A stretch of 15,829 nucleotides of DNA from an uncultured Selenomonadaceae bacterium (lineage in GTDB: Bacteria > Bacillota > Negativicutes > Selenomonadales > Selenomonadaceae). Positions within the stretch are counted from its first letter, which is position 1. Each line of letters opens with the position of its first letter. The translations under genes were made by a program, and so were the position numbers. The notes under the pieces are model-generated. The model searched no databases, was not told where the DNA came from, and worked only from the letters and a program-made list of their open reading frames with translations. Shown one piece after another: positions 8,638-14,724 of this stretch. The DNA lies in NCBI GenBank assembly GCA_937902665.1, contig CALELM010000076.1:1-15829 (forward strand), written 5' to 3'.

Positions 8638-9581
8638 TCCTGCTTGCCTCCTGTCAGAACCAAAGTGAAAAGTGCCATACGCACTGCTACACCATTCTGC
8701 ACTTCCTCTTGAATTGCAGATCTATCGCTGTAAGCAACACTTGGCGAAATTTCCCATCCCTTATTCATAGGCCCTGGATGGAGTACCAACACATCTTTTT
8801 GGGCTAACTTCAGCCGTGTGTCATTGATTCCAAAAATACGTGCATATTCTCTTGTTGTCGGAAACAGCCCACCCTTCATACGTTCCAGCTGAATTCTCAA
8901 GACCTCAATAACATCCGCACCTGCAATGGCATCTTCGACACAGTCATGTACAATGACCCCAGGCTCTTCATAGAGGAATCGCGGCAAAAGTGTCTTAGGA
9001 CCAGCAACATGCACTTCCATTCCCATTTTACGCATACCATAGATATCCGAGCGGGCAACTCGGCTGTGCAATATATCTCCGATAATCGCTACCTTAAGAC
9101 CTTCCATGTGTTCTTTATGCTGCTGAATTGTAAAAAGATTCAACAAGCCCTGCGAAGGATGCGCATGCGCCCCATCCCCCGCATTTAAGATTACAGGACG
9201 AACCACCTTAGATGCATACGCAGCTGCTCCCTCTGCTTTATGCCGCATAACAATGGCATCTACTCCCATCGCTTCAACAGTATAAAGCGTGTCTCTAAGA
9301 CTTTCCCCTTTGACAATGCTGCTGCTTGATGCCGTTATGTTGACAACATCAGCGCCAAGATACTTTCCCGCCAATTCAAACGAAGTGCGCGTTCGCGTAC
9401 TTGGCTCATAAAAAAGTGTTACGATAGACTTTCCACGAAGTGCTGGTACTTTTTTAATATCTCGATGGATAATATTTTTCATTTCTTTCGCAGTTTCCAA
9501 AACCAAGCGAATTTCTTCCTCAGAAAAATCTTCCAAAGACAAAATATTCTTTCCTCTGAGCGAAACATTTGTTTTTCCCAA
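8634..9581 (-). CDS. pyrB: Aspartate carbamoyltransferase, catalytic subunit
   Basis: This enzyme condenses carbamoyl phosphate with aspartate, the committed step. Carbamoyl phosphate-binding STRTRTS begins at residue 61, the HPSQ motif is at 141-144 and HPGP at 268-271. The frame opens at a GTG at 9590, but that G belongs to the ribosome site AAGGAG (9595-9590). The in-frame TTG at 9581, eight bases after the site, is the better start and gives 315 residues with the family-like N-terminus NVSLRGKNILSLEDFSEEEI. No pyrI regulatory subunit follows, as is usual in Firmicutes with PyrR control. It is the first gene after the attenuator leader and is coupled to pyrC by ATGA. Confidence 0.96.
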   Translation of the reverse strand: MGKTNVSLRGKNILSLEDFSEEEIRLVLETAKEMKNIIHRDIKKVPALRGKSIVTLFYEPSTRTRTSFELAGKYLGADVVNITASSSSIVKGESLRDTLYTVEAMGVDAIVMRHKAEGAAAYASKVVRPVILNAGDGAHAHPSQGLLNLFTIQQHKEHMEGLKVAIIGDILHSRVARSDIYGMRKMGMEVHVAGPKTLLPRFLYEEPGVIVHDCVEDAIAGADVIEVLRIQLERMKGGLFPTTREYARIFGINDTRLKLAQKDVLVLHPGPMNKGWEISPSVAYSDRSAIQEEVQNGVAVRMALFTLVLTGGKQE

Positions 9582-9650
9582 TCCAATCACTCCTTCACGA
9601 ATTAAGCGACCTTCTCAACATAAACCAGATTCCAAAATGCATTGCCTTAC

Positions 9651-9689
9651 AAAAAAAGAGCCTTCTCATGCGCAGACATAAGAAAGCTC
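9651..9689 (-). terminator. Intrinsic terminator in the pyr leader (attenuator)
   Basis: On the minus strand the 13-base arms GAGCTTTCTTATG and CATGAGAAGGCTC pair completely, with two G-U wobbles, around a six-base loop. Seven T residues follow at once (9657-9651). It lies between the promoter and pyrB and so must be read through for operon expression. Together with the upstream PyrR-type hairpin this is the arrangement of a PyrR attenuator. Confidence 0.92.
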
Positions 9690-9742
9690 AAAATCGCTTT
9701 AATCAAGACATGCAAAAGTATGCTAAACAAAAGTAAAAGTTT

Positions 9743-9773
9743 CCTTTCAGCCTCGCAGGACTGTTCTTAAAGG
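9743..9773 (-). promoter_or_regulatory. PyrR-binding hairpin (anti-antiterminator) of the pyr leader
   Basis: The minus-strand leader contains AGTCCTGCGAGGCT (9762-9749), which fits the conserved PyrR-binding loop sequence known from Bacillus pyr leaders (ARUCCNGNGAGGYU). It sits at the top of a stem: CCTTT pairs with AAAGG, then an internal bulge, then CAG/CTG and CC/GG around the loop TGCGA with an unpaired T. By analogy, PyrR with UMP would stabilise this hairpin and allow the downstream terminator to form. I could not find a long antiterminator; only a short GAAAG/CTTTC pairing (9748-9744 with 9686-9682) competes with the terminator. Confidence 0.88.
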
Positions 9774-9784
9774 CAATATCATCT

Positions 9785-9821
9785 TTTTGAATATTGTATC
9801 GTAAAAAGTCTTAATTGTCAA
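9785..9821 (-). promoter_or_regulatory. Sigma-A type promoter of the pyr operon
   Basis: TTGACA (9821-9816) and TACAAT (9798-9793) are separated by 17 bases on the minus strand, a near-consensus housekeeping promoter. Transcription would start at about 9785, just before the PyrR hairpin, leaving an untranslated leader of roughly 200 bases before pyrB. Confidence 0.9.
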
Positions 9822-9902
9822 TAAAATCACGGAAAAACGTCCCAAAGTATATAACCTATTTACGATAATATACTAATATAACTCAGCACAGATGACCCCC
9901 AG

Positions 9903-9930
9903 CTCCATAAATGGTGGGTACCTTATGGAG
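9903..9930. repeat. Short perfect inverted repeat upstream of the pyr promoter
   Basis: CTCCATAA (9903-9910) and TTATGGAG (9923-9930) form a perfect eight-base inverted repeat around 12 bases. An ACCC just upstream (9895-9898) can pair with GGGT inside the loop (9916-9919), an order compatible with a pseudoknot. The pair lies between the pyr -35 box and repeat H copy A. No T tract follows on either strand, so it does not look like a terminator. Function unknown. Confidence 0.55.
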
Positions 9931-10021
9931 TAAACAAGCGGCGGGCATATTCCCGCTTCGTTGAAACGCTATCGCAGGAAGAAAATGCTTGTTGCATTTT
10001 CTCAATTGAGGACGTTATAAT
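9931..10021 (+). repeat. Three-hairpin repeat H, copy A (inverted partner of copy B)
   Basis: This ~90-base stretch recurs in opposite orientation at 10551-10640. The strongest block is CGCTTCGTTGAAACGC (9954-9969), identical over 16 bases to the reverse complement of 10604-10619. GAAAATGCTT and CGTTATAAT are also shared. It contains successive hairpins: GCGGG/CCCGC (9941-9956), an imperfect one in the 16-base block, and a perfect GAAAATGC/GCATTTTC with five-base loop (9981-10001). Copy B keeps all three in weaker or altered form. The right end includes TATAAT (10016-10021) ahead of the small plus-strand gene. Confidence 0.7.
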
Positions 10022-10049
10022 ATTTTCAAAAACGTAGGAAGTGATTTTA

Positions 10050-10442
10050 ATGACACCCATTTTATGGGGAGTTTTCCTCGTAATCCTAACTTTTGTCTTC
10101 TTCATGGAAATGAAACATTCCATGAAGCGTTCCTCAGAGAGCAACCGACTGATTAGTACATATATCAATGACTTGGAAAACCCTGCTTTGATTGAAGAAA
10201 TTTTTTCATACTGCCAGAACGACTTCAAGCTGCGCCGCATCCTAAGGAAGCATAAAGCCACGGCAGAAGACATTTCCCTCATCTACCACAAGCTTCTCGT
10301 TTGGGGCAACTTCAAAAAAGGACGCAGATTCGTTCCCATTACTTCCTTCTTCCACGTCTATTCCCTGAACTACCTGCTGGAACACAAGAACGATGAAGAA
10401 AAAGACCTTACCATGAAAATGTTTAATTTCTTTCATATATGA
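10050..10442 (+). CDS. Small membrane-anchored protein of unknown function
   Basis: The predicted 130-residue protein is the only plus-strand gene here. I do not recognise its family. Residues ~3-19 (PILWGVFLVILTFVFF) form one hydrophobic segment followed by a positively charged stretch (KHSMKRSS), so a single membrane anchor with a cytoplasmic C-terminal part is likely. The remainder is charged and apparently helical, with a basic RRILRKHK patch, and ends in MFNFFHI. The frame opens at GTG 10041, but ATG 10050 is preferred because TAGGAAGTG lies about ten bases upstream. A TATAAT at 10016-10021 could be its -10 box, with no good -35. The gene is divergent from the pyr operon and convergent with the his operon, and is bracketed by inverted copies of repeat H. 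No terminator is evident after it. Confidence 0.7.
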   Translation: MTPILWGVFLVILTFVFFMEMKHSMKRSSESNRLISTYINDLENPALIEEIFSYCQNDFKLRRILRKHKATAEDISLIYHKLLVWGNFKKGRRFVPITSFFHVYSLNYLLEHKNDEEKDLTMKMFNFFHI

Positions 10443-10550
10443 GTATACAGCTTTGTTCTTGCATATAATCCCTTATTTTATTTGATTTATTCCGATAGCT
10501 GTTTAAGTCAAAAAACATTTTTATATGTTACCATAAAAGTATATAATTAT
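10443..10550. other. AT-rich spacer with no recognisable feature
   Basis: These ~110 bases after the small plus-strand gene are strongly AT-rich. They show no open frame with a ribosome site, no hairpin with T run and no repeat. The gene-free stretch continues to 11017, and its right part holds the repeats and terminator listed separately. Confidence 0.6.
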
Positions 10551-10640
10551 CAATTATAACGCCATTGTTCAAGGAAATGCCATAAGCATTTTCCCTCCAA
10601 TTTGCGTTTCAACGAAGCGAAAGTTTGTTCCCGCTTGTTA
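10551..10640 (-). repeat. Three-hairpin repeat H, copy B (inverted relative to copy A)
   Basis: The reverse complement of this stretch aligns with 9931-10021 from AACAAGCGG at one end to CGTTATAAT at the other, with two single-base gaps. The central 16-base block is identical. The hairpin arms differ in ways that keep pairing: CGGGA with TTTCG replaces GCGGG/CCCGC, and GGAAAATGC with GCATTTCC replaces GAAAATGC/GCATTTTC. That suggests selection on a folded form. It is followed directly by repeat R copy 2. Confidence 0.7.
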
Positions 10641-10646
10641 AGATTT

Positions 10647-10708
10647 GGTTTCCCCAACTTATAGCAAGCTGTTGAAGAAGGGAGATCTTTAGCTTCGTTA
10701 TAATTTCC
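10647..10708 (+). repeat. Dispersed intergenic repeat R, copy 2
   Basis: This ~60-base unit matches the first 60 bases of the window in the same orientation. It starts at GGTTTCCCC and includes AGCAAGCTGTTGAAGAAGGG and TTAGCTTCGTTAT, with a two-base insertion near the end. It abuts repeat H copy B, so H and R may be parts of one composite element. GCTTCGTT is common to R and H. No open frame of its own is convincing. Confidence 0.75.
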
Positions 10709-10767
10709 TCCTAATCATGAGGTTTCTTCATCAAGAACAAAAATCCTTTTCTATACAAAAAAAATAA

Positions 10768-10868
10768 CCCCTTACGGGGATTTTGTTTTTTAATCGTAGA
10801 AGGAAGTTAATAAAAAAGAATGTGGAAATGTAGTTTCCGTCCCCTTACGGGGATTTTGTTTTTTAATC
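10768..10868 (-). CRISPR. Candidate relic CRISPR mini-array (two repeats, one spacer)
   Basis: Positions 10841-10868 and 10768-10795 are identical over 28 bases. The second unit extends eight more bases to 10833, giving a 36-base repeat, and the DNA between is exactly 37 bases (10796-10832), a normal CRISPR geometry. Read on the minus strand, the full repeat has a CCCCGTAAGGGG hairpin and ends in ACGGAAAC, like type I/III repeats whose last eight bases form the crRNA 5' handle. The other copy lacks just those last eight bases, as leader-distal terminal repeats often degrade. A more decayed similar stretch (AAATCCCCG, about 10906-10935 on the plus strand) may be a third unit. No cas gene is in the window. 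The alternative is a duplicated terminator, since CCCC/GGGG is followed by T-rich sequence on the plus strand. Confidence 0.5.
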
Positions 10869-10960
10869 CCGTCCTGCCAAACCCGTATTCTGTCTAGCTT
10901 CCTTCTCTATTTTACGGCGGGGATTTCTTTTTGTCAAAATTTTTCCTTCTTTCTCCCGTC

Positions 10961-11000
10961 AAAAACCCGCACCGCCCCGTATTTTCAAGGGACGGCGCAG
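10961..11000 (-). terminator. Intrinsic terminator of the his operon
   Basis: On the minus strand, CTGCGCCGTCCC pairs with GGGGCGGTGCGGG over about 12 positions with a few G-U wobbles, around a ten-base AT-rich loop. TTTTT follows. It begins 18 bases past the end of the SagB-like gene and closes the operon. Confidence 0.85.
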
Positions 11001-11017
11001 ATTTCGATGGAAAACAT

Positions 11018-11779
11018 CTAGTTCCTTCCAATCTTTCCCGCCGTTGCCGCATAAACAGCAAAATCATTCACGCCATCTAGGGAAAGTGCTGCGTTCAGCT
11101 TGTCATCATAAAACGCTCCCACAGCGCAAACGCCTGCCTGAATGGTATATGCTGCCAAATAAAGGTTTTGGCAGACGTGACCAGCATCCAAGAAGATATA
11201 GCGATATCCACGAGGTCCAAATTTGTACAGCATGCGTTCCATGGCTGCCGTCCAAACAAAGGTCACGGCACTTTGGCGAACCATGTTGGCAGACTTGAAG
11301 CCTGCCAACAGCGCGTTCTCTATTTCATCCTTGCCGGCAACGGGCAGAATCGCATGTTCAAATGCCAAGAAGCGGTACAGTCCCGGTGCAAGTCCCTCTA
11401 CCTTTTGGATATAAAGATACGTTTCAAAGGCATGACGGCCGCCAGCTCCCGGCACGGTACGCATGCTACGGGCATTGGGCAATGCCTCCTTGACACCTTG
11501 CGTGCACCAAAGCAAATAAGACAATTCCTTCAAGGTCAATGGTTTTTCGCTGTACTGGCGAACCGTTGTGCGAAGCTCCATCAATTCCAAAAAACTTCCT
11601 TGAACATCGGAAAGCAGTTCCGGCTCAGGCAAAGGCAAAATCCTTGTCCCTTCTTTCACGGGACGTTCCGGCATGGGCGGATTCTCTCCTGCCAGTTCTC
11701 TTGTGTTCTGGCTCTTTTCCAAGGTTGTCGCTGCCAAAAACGCCTGCTCTATCGAAAGATTTTTTATTTCCTTTTCCAT
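11018..11779 (-). CDS. SagB-type nitroreductase / oxidoreductase
   Basis: This 253-residue protein belongs to the FMN-dependent nitroreductase superfamily, closest in appearance to the SagB/ThcOx dehydrogenases. The signature is the start of the fold: LRTTVRQYSEKPLTLKELS (69-87), then LLWCTQGV, then RTVPGAGGRHAFETYLYI (107-124) and GLYRF. These match the FMN phosphate-binding arginine region and the SagB-like 'RTVPSAG' block. There is no signal peptide or membrane segment. ATG follows GAGGG overlapping the hisIE stop, with a nine-base gap, so it is co-transcribed as the last his operon gene. No peptide precursor, cyclodehydratase or transporter is nearby, so a toxin or azole-peptide role is unsupported. 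The substrate is unknown. Confidence 0.85.
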   Translation of the reverse strand: MEKEIKNLSIEQAFLAATTLEKSQNTRELAGENPPMPERPVKEGTRILPLPEPELLSDVQGSFLELMELRTTVRQYSEKPLTLKELSYLLWCTQGVKEALPNARSMRTVPGAGGRHAFETYLYIQKVEGLAPGLYRFLAFEHAILPVAGKDEIENALLAGFKSANMVRQSAVTFVWTAAMERMLYKFGPRGYRYIFLDAGHVCQNLYLAAYTIQAGVCAVGAFYDDKLNAALSLDGVNDFAVYAATAGKIGRN

Positions 11780-11788
11780 GCCTATCCC

Positions 11789-12493
11789 TCACATATTGGG
11801 GCGGATTCCCGTCTTGCCCGTAAACTTGTGGTAGCTTCCACCCTTGCGGCGGCTCATAAGCTCCGCAAACAATTCCTCAGGGTGAATATCATGGAATGCC
11901 AGCAAAACAAGGCAGTGATACCACAGGTCGCCCATCTCATAGAGAATATCCTTCTTTTCCATATTCTTGGAGGCAATGACCGTTTCCACGGCTTCCTCGC
12001 CTACCTTCTTTAATATCTTGTCATGCCCCTTCTCAAAAAGGTAATTCGTATAGGAACCCTCGACAGGATTCATGCGGCGATCCTGAATCACGTCATAGAG
12101 GGCATTCAAGACCTCTGCCAAAGAAGTTTCCGGCTCTTCCGGAACAACAGCGATGTCCTTGTTGCTTTCCCCCATCTGGCGACCGCTAAAGCAAGAATAC
12201 GTTCCCGTATGGCAGGCAACGCCAGTCTGATGCACACGAACCAGCAAGGTGTCACCATCGCAGTCATAGGAAATTTCCTTGACCTGCTGCACGTTGCCGG
12301 AGGTTTCCCCCTTTTGCCAAAGCGTCTGCCGACTGCGACTGAAAAACCATGTATACCCTGTTTCTATCGTCTTTTTCAGGGATTCCTCATTCATATATGC
12401 CAGCATCAAAACTTGGCCGCTCTCCTCCTGCACGATGGCAGGAACCAGCCCCTTTTCATCAAATTTTACCATGGAAATATCCTTGATATCCAT
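11789..12493 (-). CDS. hisIE: Bifunctional phosphoribosyl-AMP cyclohydrolase / phosphoribosyl-ATP pyrophosphatase
   Basis: This 234-residue fusion carries out histidine steps 2 and 3. The HisI domain spans about residues 1-115. It holds DCDGDTLLVRV (Mg-binding aspartates 77, 79, 81) and zinc cysteines C78, C94 and C101, with the typical TWFFSRSRQTLWQKGETSGN. The HisE domain (about 125-215) has the MazG-like acidic motifs GEEAVETVIASK (165-176) and YEMGDLWYH (185-193). Both sets of catalytic residues are intact. The ATG shares its A with the last base of the hisF stop (TAATG), implying coupling. A short basic tail (GKTGIRPNM) follows the HisE domain. Confidence 0.96.
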   Translation of the reverse strand: MDIKDISMVKFDEKGLVPAIVQEESGQVLMLAYMNEESLKKTIETGYTWFFSRSRQTLWQKGETSGNVQQVKEISYDCDGDTLLVRVHQTGVACHTGTYSCFSGRQMGESNKDIAVVPEEPETSLAEVLNALYDVIQDRRMNPVEGSYTNYLFEKGHDKILKKVGEEAVETVIASKNMEKKDILYEMGDLWYHCLVLLAFHDIHPEELFAELMSRRKGGSYHKFTGKTGIRPNM

Positions 12494-13251
12494 TAGAAAC
12501 GCACCTCCACGCCACGCGATTTTAAATAATCCTTCACTTCTCTTACCGTAAACTGCCCATAATGGAATACCGATGCTGCCAAGACTGCATCTGCCTTCCC
12601 CAAAGTCAGCACGTCATAAAAATGCTCCAGCGTACCTGCCCCGCCCGAAGCAATCACTGGAACGTTCACAGCTTCTGACACAGCACGAGTCAATGGGATA
12701 TCATAGCCGTCCTTCGTGCCATCCGCATCCATGCTCGTGAGCAGGATTTCTCCTGCCCCAAGCTCGACTCCCCGCTTTACCCATTCCAAGCAATCGATTC
12801 CTGTTGGCGTGCGTCCGCCATTGATATAGACTTCCCAGCTCTCCTCTCCGCTTCGCCGTGCATCTACCGCAAGAACGATGCACTGGCTGCCGAAGCGTTC
12901 CGCTCCCTGCCGAATCAAGTCCGGATTCTTGATGGCAGCAGTGTTCACGGAGGTCTTGTCCGCTCCTGCCTTCAGCATGGAACGCATATCCTCCACGGTA
13001 CGAATCCCGCCGCCTACGGTAAAGGGAATAAATACCTGCGAGGCGCAATCCTGCGCTACCTGCACCATGGTGTTCCGCTTCTCGCTCGAAGCCGTGATAT
13101 CCAGAAACACCAGCTCATCACAGCGTTCCTTGTCATAACGAGAAGCAAGCTCCACGGGGTCTCCGGCATCCCGCAGCCCAACAAAATTCGTCCCCTTGAC
13201 TACCCTGCCGTCCTTGACATCAAGGCATGGAATAATCCGTTTCGTATACAC
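12493..13251 (-). CDS. hisF: Imidazole glycerol phosphate synthase, cyclase subunit
   Basis: This (beta/alpha)8 barrel subunit joins PRFAR with ammonia from HisH to make imidazole glycerol phosphate and AICAR. The catalytic aspartates are D11 (PCLDVKDGRVVKG) and D130 (VLAVDARR), with phosphate-binding TVGGGIR at 78-84. The open frame extends up to 13323 inside hisA, but the extension is arginine-rich and unlike the family. The real start is GTG at 13251, six bases after AAAGGAGG and one base after the hisA stop, giving 252 residues with the standard N-terminus YTKRIIPCLD. It probably forms a heterodimer with HisH, encoded two genes upstream. Confidence 0.97.
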   Translation of the reverse strand: MYTKRIIPCLDVKDGRVVKGTNFVGLRDAGDPVELASRYDKERCDELVFLDITASSEKRNTMVQVAQDCASQVFIPFTVGGGIRTVEDMRSMLKAGADKTSVNTAAIKNPDLIRQGAERFGSQCIVLAVDARRSGEESWEVYINGGRTPTGIDCLEWVKRGVELGAGEILLTSMDADGTKDGYDIPLTRAVSEAVNVPVIASGGAGTLEHFYDVLTLGKADAVLAASVFHYGQFTVREVKDYLKSRGVEVRF

Positions 13252-13252
13252 G

Positions 13253-13981
13253 TTATCCCTCCTTTGCCACCTGAATCGCCTGCGCCAAATCCAGCGAACC
13301 CGTATAGATGGATTTTCCGACAATAACGCCTTCGATTCCTTCCTTTTCGTACGGCTTCAAAGCAATAATGTCATCCATCGACTTGACACCGCCGGACGCT
13401 ACCACAGAAATACCGCCCGCTTTCGCTAAGGCGACCGTTGCCTCGACATTGACTCCCGACAATGTGCCATCACGAGAAATATCCGTATAAATAATCGTGC
13501 GAACCCCTGCTGCCGCCATTTCCTTGGCAAGCTCCTCTGCCTTCATATTGCCGGACACGCCCCAGCCGTCTACCGCCACGATGCCATCCTTCGCATCAAT
13601 GCCAACCACGATGCGGTTGCCGTAGTTCCTGCATGCTTCCTTGACAAGTTCTGGATTTCTTACCGCAACAGAGCCTAAAATCACTCGTGTCACGCCCATT
13701 TCCAGAATGCTGTCAATCTGCTCCATTGTGCGGATACCGCCGCCAAGCTCCGTTGGAATATCAACTGCCTTTAGGATTTCCTTTACAGTCTCCATATTTT
13801 GCGACTTGCCCGCAAGCGCTCCGTCCAAATCGACCAAGTGCAAGTATTCCGCTCCTTGCTCCTGCCATTTCCTTGCCATCTCTGCCGGATAATCCGAAAA
13901 AACGGTTTCCTGCTGAAAATCACCTTTCAGCAATCGGACACACTTGCCGCCACGCATATCTATTGCGGGAAATATAATCAT
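13253..13981 (-). CDS. hisA: ProFAR isomerase (phosphoribosylformimino-AICAR-P isomerase)
   Basis: This 242-residue barrel enzyme isomerises ProFAR to PRFAR. Catalytic aspartates are D8 (FPAIDMRGGKCVRL) and D129 (VVGIDAKDG). The internally repeated phosphate-binding sites ELGGGIR (78-84) and VVASGGVKSMDD are present. ATG has AAGGAGG six bases upstream. It is separated from hisH by 111 bases, the largest gap inside this operon. I see no promoter or terminator there that I can defend. The end overlaps the hisF ribosome site. Confidence 0.97.
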   Translation of the reverse strand: MIIFPAIDMRGGKCVRLLKGDFQQETVFSDYPAEMARKWQEQGAEYLHLVDLDGALAGKSQNMETVKEILKAVDIPTELGGGIRTMEQIDSILEMGVTRVILGSVAVRNPELVKEACRNYGNRIVVGIDAKDGIVAVDGWGVSGNMKAEELAKEMAAAGVRTIIYTDISRDGTLSGVNVEATVALAKAGGISVVASGGVKSMDDIIALKPYEKEGIEGVIVGKSIYTGSLDLAQAIQVAKEG

Positions 13982-14092
13982 GGAAGCCCTCCTTACCCTT
14001 CAGGAAATGCCAATCATTCCGTGACTTCTTCATGCATTTTTTTGTCCTCCCTTGGGAACAAACAAAAACCTGCATCCATCCGAAACCACGCT

Positions 14093-14713
14093 TTAATTCG
14101 CCTTTCCTTCCACAAAATTCTTTAAAATCTGCAATCCAACATCGCCTGATTTCTCAGGATGGAACTGCGTTGCCTGTATGTTGCCCTTCGCTACCGCAGC
14201 GGTCAAGCTGCTCCCGTATACCGTTCGTGCTGACACGATGGATGCATCATCGGGAACGGCATGATAGCTATGCACGAAATATACATACGGATGCTCTGCA
14301 AGCCCTGCAAAAAGGCTTCCTGCCTGCCGATTCCCCGTGATATCCAAGGAATTCCATCCCATGTGCGGAACCTTCAAGCCCTTCGCATCAATTTTTCGTA
14401 CCATGCCCTTGAGCAGTCCCAAGCCCTTGACCTCCGGTGATTCCTCGCTTCCCTCGAAAAGAATTTGCATGCCAACGCAAATTCCCAACAGAGGCTTGCC
14501 GGAAGCTGCCTGCTCCCGCAAGGCCGAAACAAGGCCGCTAGCCTCAAAATTCTTCATGCAATCGCCAAATGCCCCAACACCCGGCAACACAATCTTGTCG
14601 GCACAGCAAAGATCCTCCTCGGAACTTGTCACCTTGACCTCTGCACCCAAATAAGCAAATGCCTTTTCCACGCTGAACAGGTTGCCAATCCCATAATCTA
14701 TCACAGCAATCAT
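14093..14713 (-). CDS. hisH: Imidazole glycerol phosphate synthase, glutaminase subunit
   Basis: This class I amidotransferase subunit supplies ammonia to HisF. The catalytic triad is visible as C79 (LLGICVGMQILFEGS), H185 and E187 (TQFHPEKSGDVG). The oxyanion-strand motif PGVGAFGDCM is at 44-53. An ATG at 14728 overlaps the hisB stop, but GAGGTGG followed by a five-base spacer points to the ATG at 14713, which gives the family N-terminus IAVIDYGIGNLFSVEKAF and 206 residues. The protein looks complete and functional. Confidence 0.96.
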   Translation of the reverse strand: MIAVIDYGIGNLFSVEKAFAYLGAEVKVTSSEEDLCCADKIVLPGVGAFGDCMKNFEASGLVSALREQAASGKPLLGICVGMQILFEGSEESPEVKGLGLLKGMVRKIDAKGLKVPHMGWNSLDITGNRQAGSLFAGLAEHPYVYFVHSYHAVPDDASIVSARTVYGSSLTAAVAKGNIQATQFHPEKSGDVGLQILKNFVEGKAN

Positions 14714-14724
14714 GTCATTCCACC

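Noticed and set aside
10016..10021. Promoter for the small plus-strand gene within repeat H copy A
   Set aside because: TATAAT is perfect, but no -35 better than TTGCAT at 18 bases is present. The hexamer is part of the repeat, so it is mentioned but not called as a promoter.
9923..10282. Minus-strand open frame overlapping the small plus-strand gene
   Set aside because: It has no family resemblance, covers repeat H, and conflicts with a better-supported plus-strand frame that has a ribosome site and membrane segment.
9931..10640. Integron-like gene cassette with attC sites
   Set aside because: The flanking repeats are inverted, not direct, and I see no paired GTTRRRY / RYYYAAC core sites in the required layout.
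11018..11779. Part of a thiazole/oxazole-modified peptide cluster
   Set aside because: No precursor peptide, cyclodehydratase or exporter gene is present; the neighbours are histidine biosynthesis genes.
14014..14037. Seven-codon frame with GGGAGG upstream in the hisH-hisA gap
   Set aside because: It is too short to support as a gene, has no histidine run to suggest a leader peptide, and no terminator follows it.
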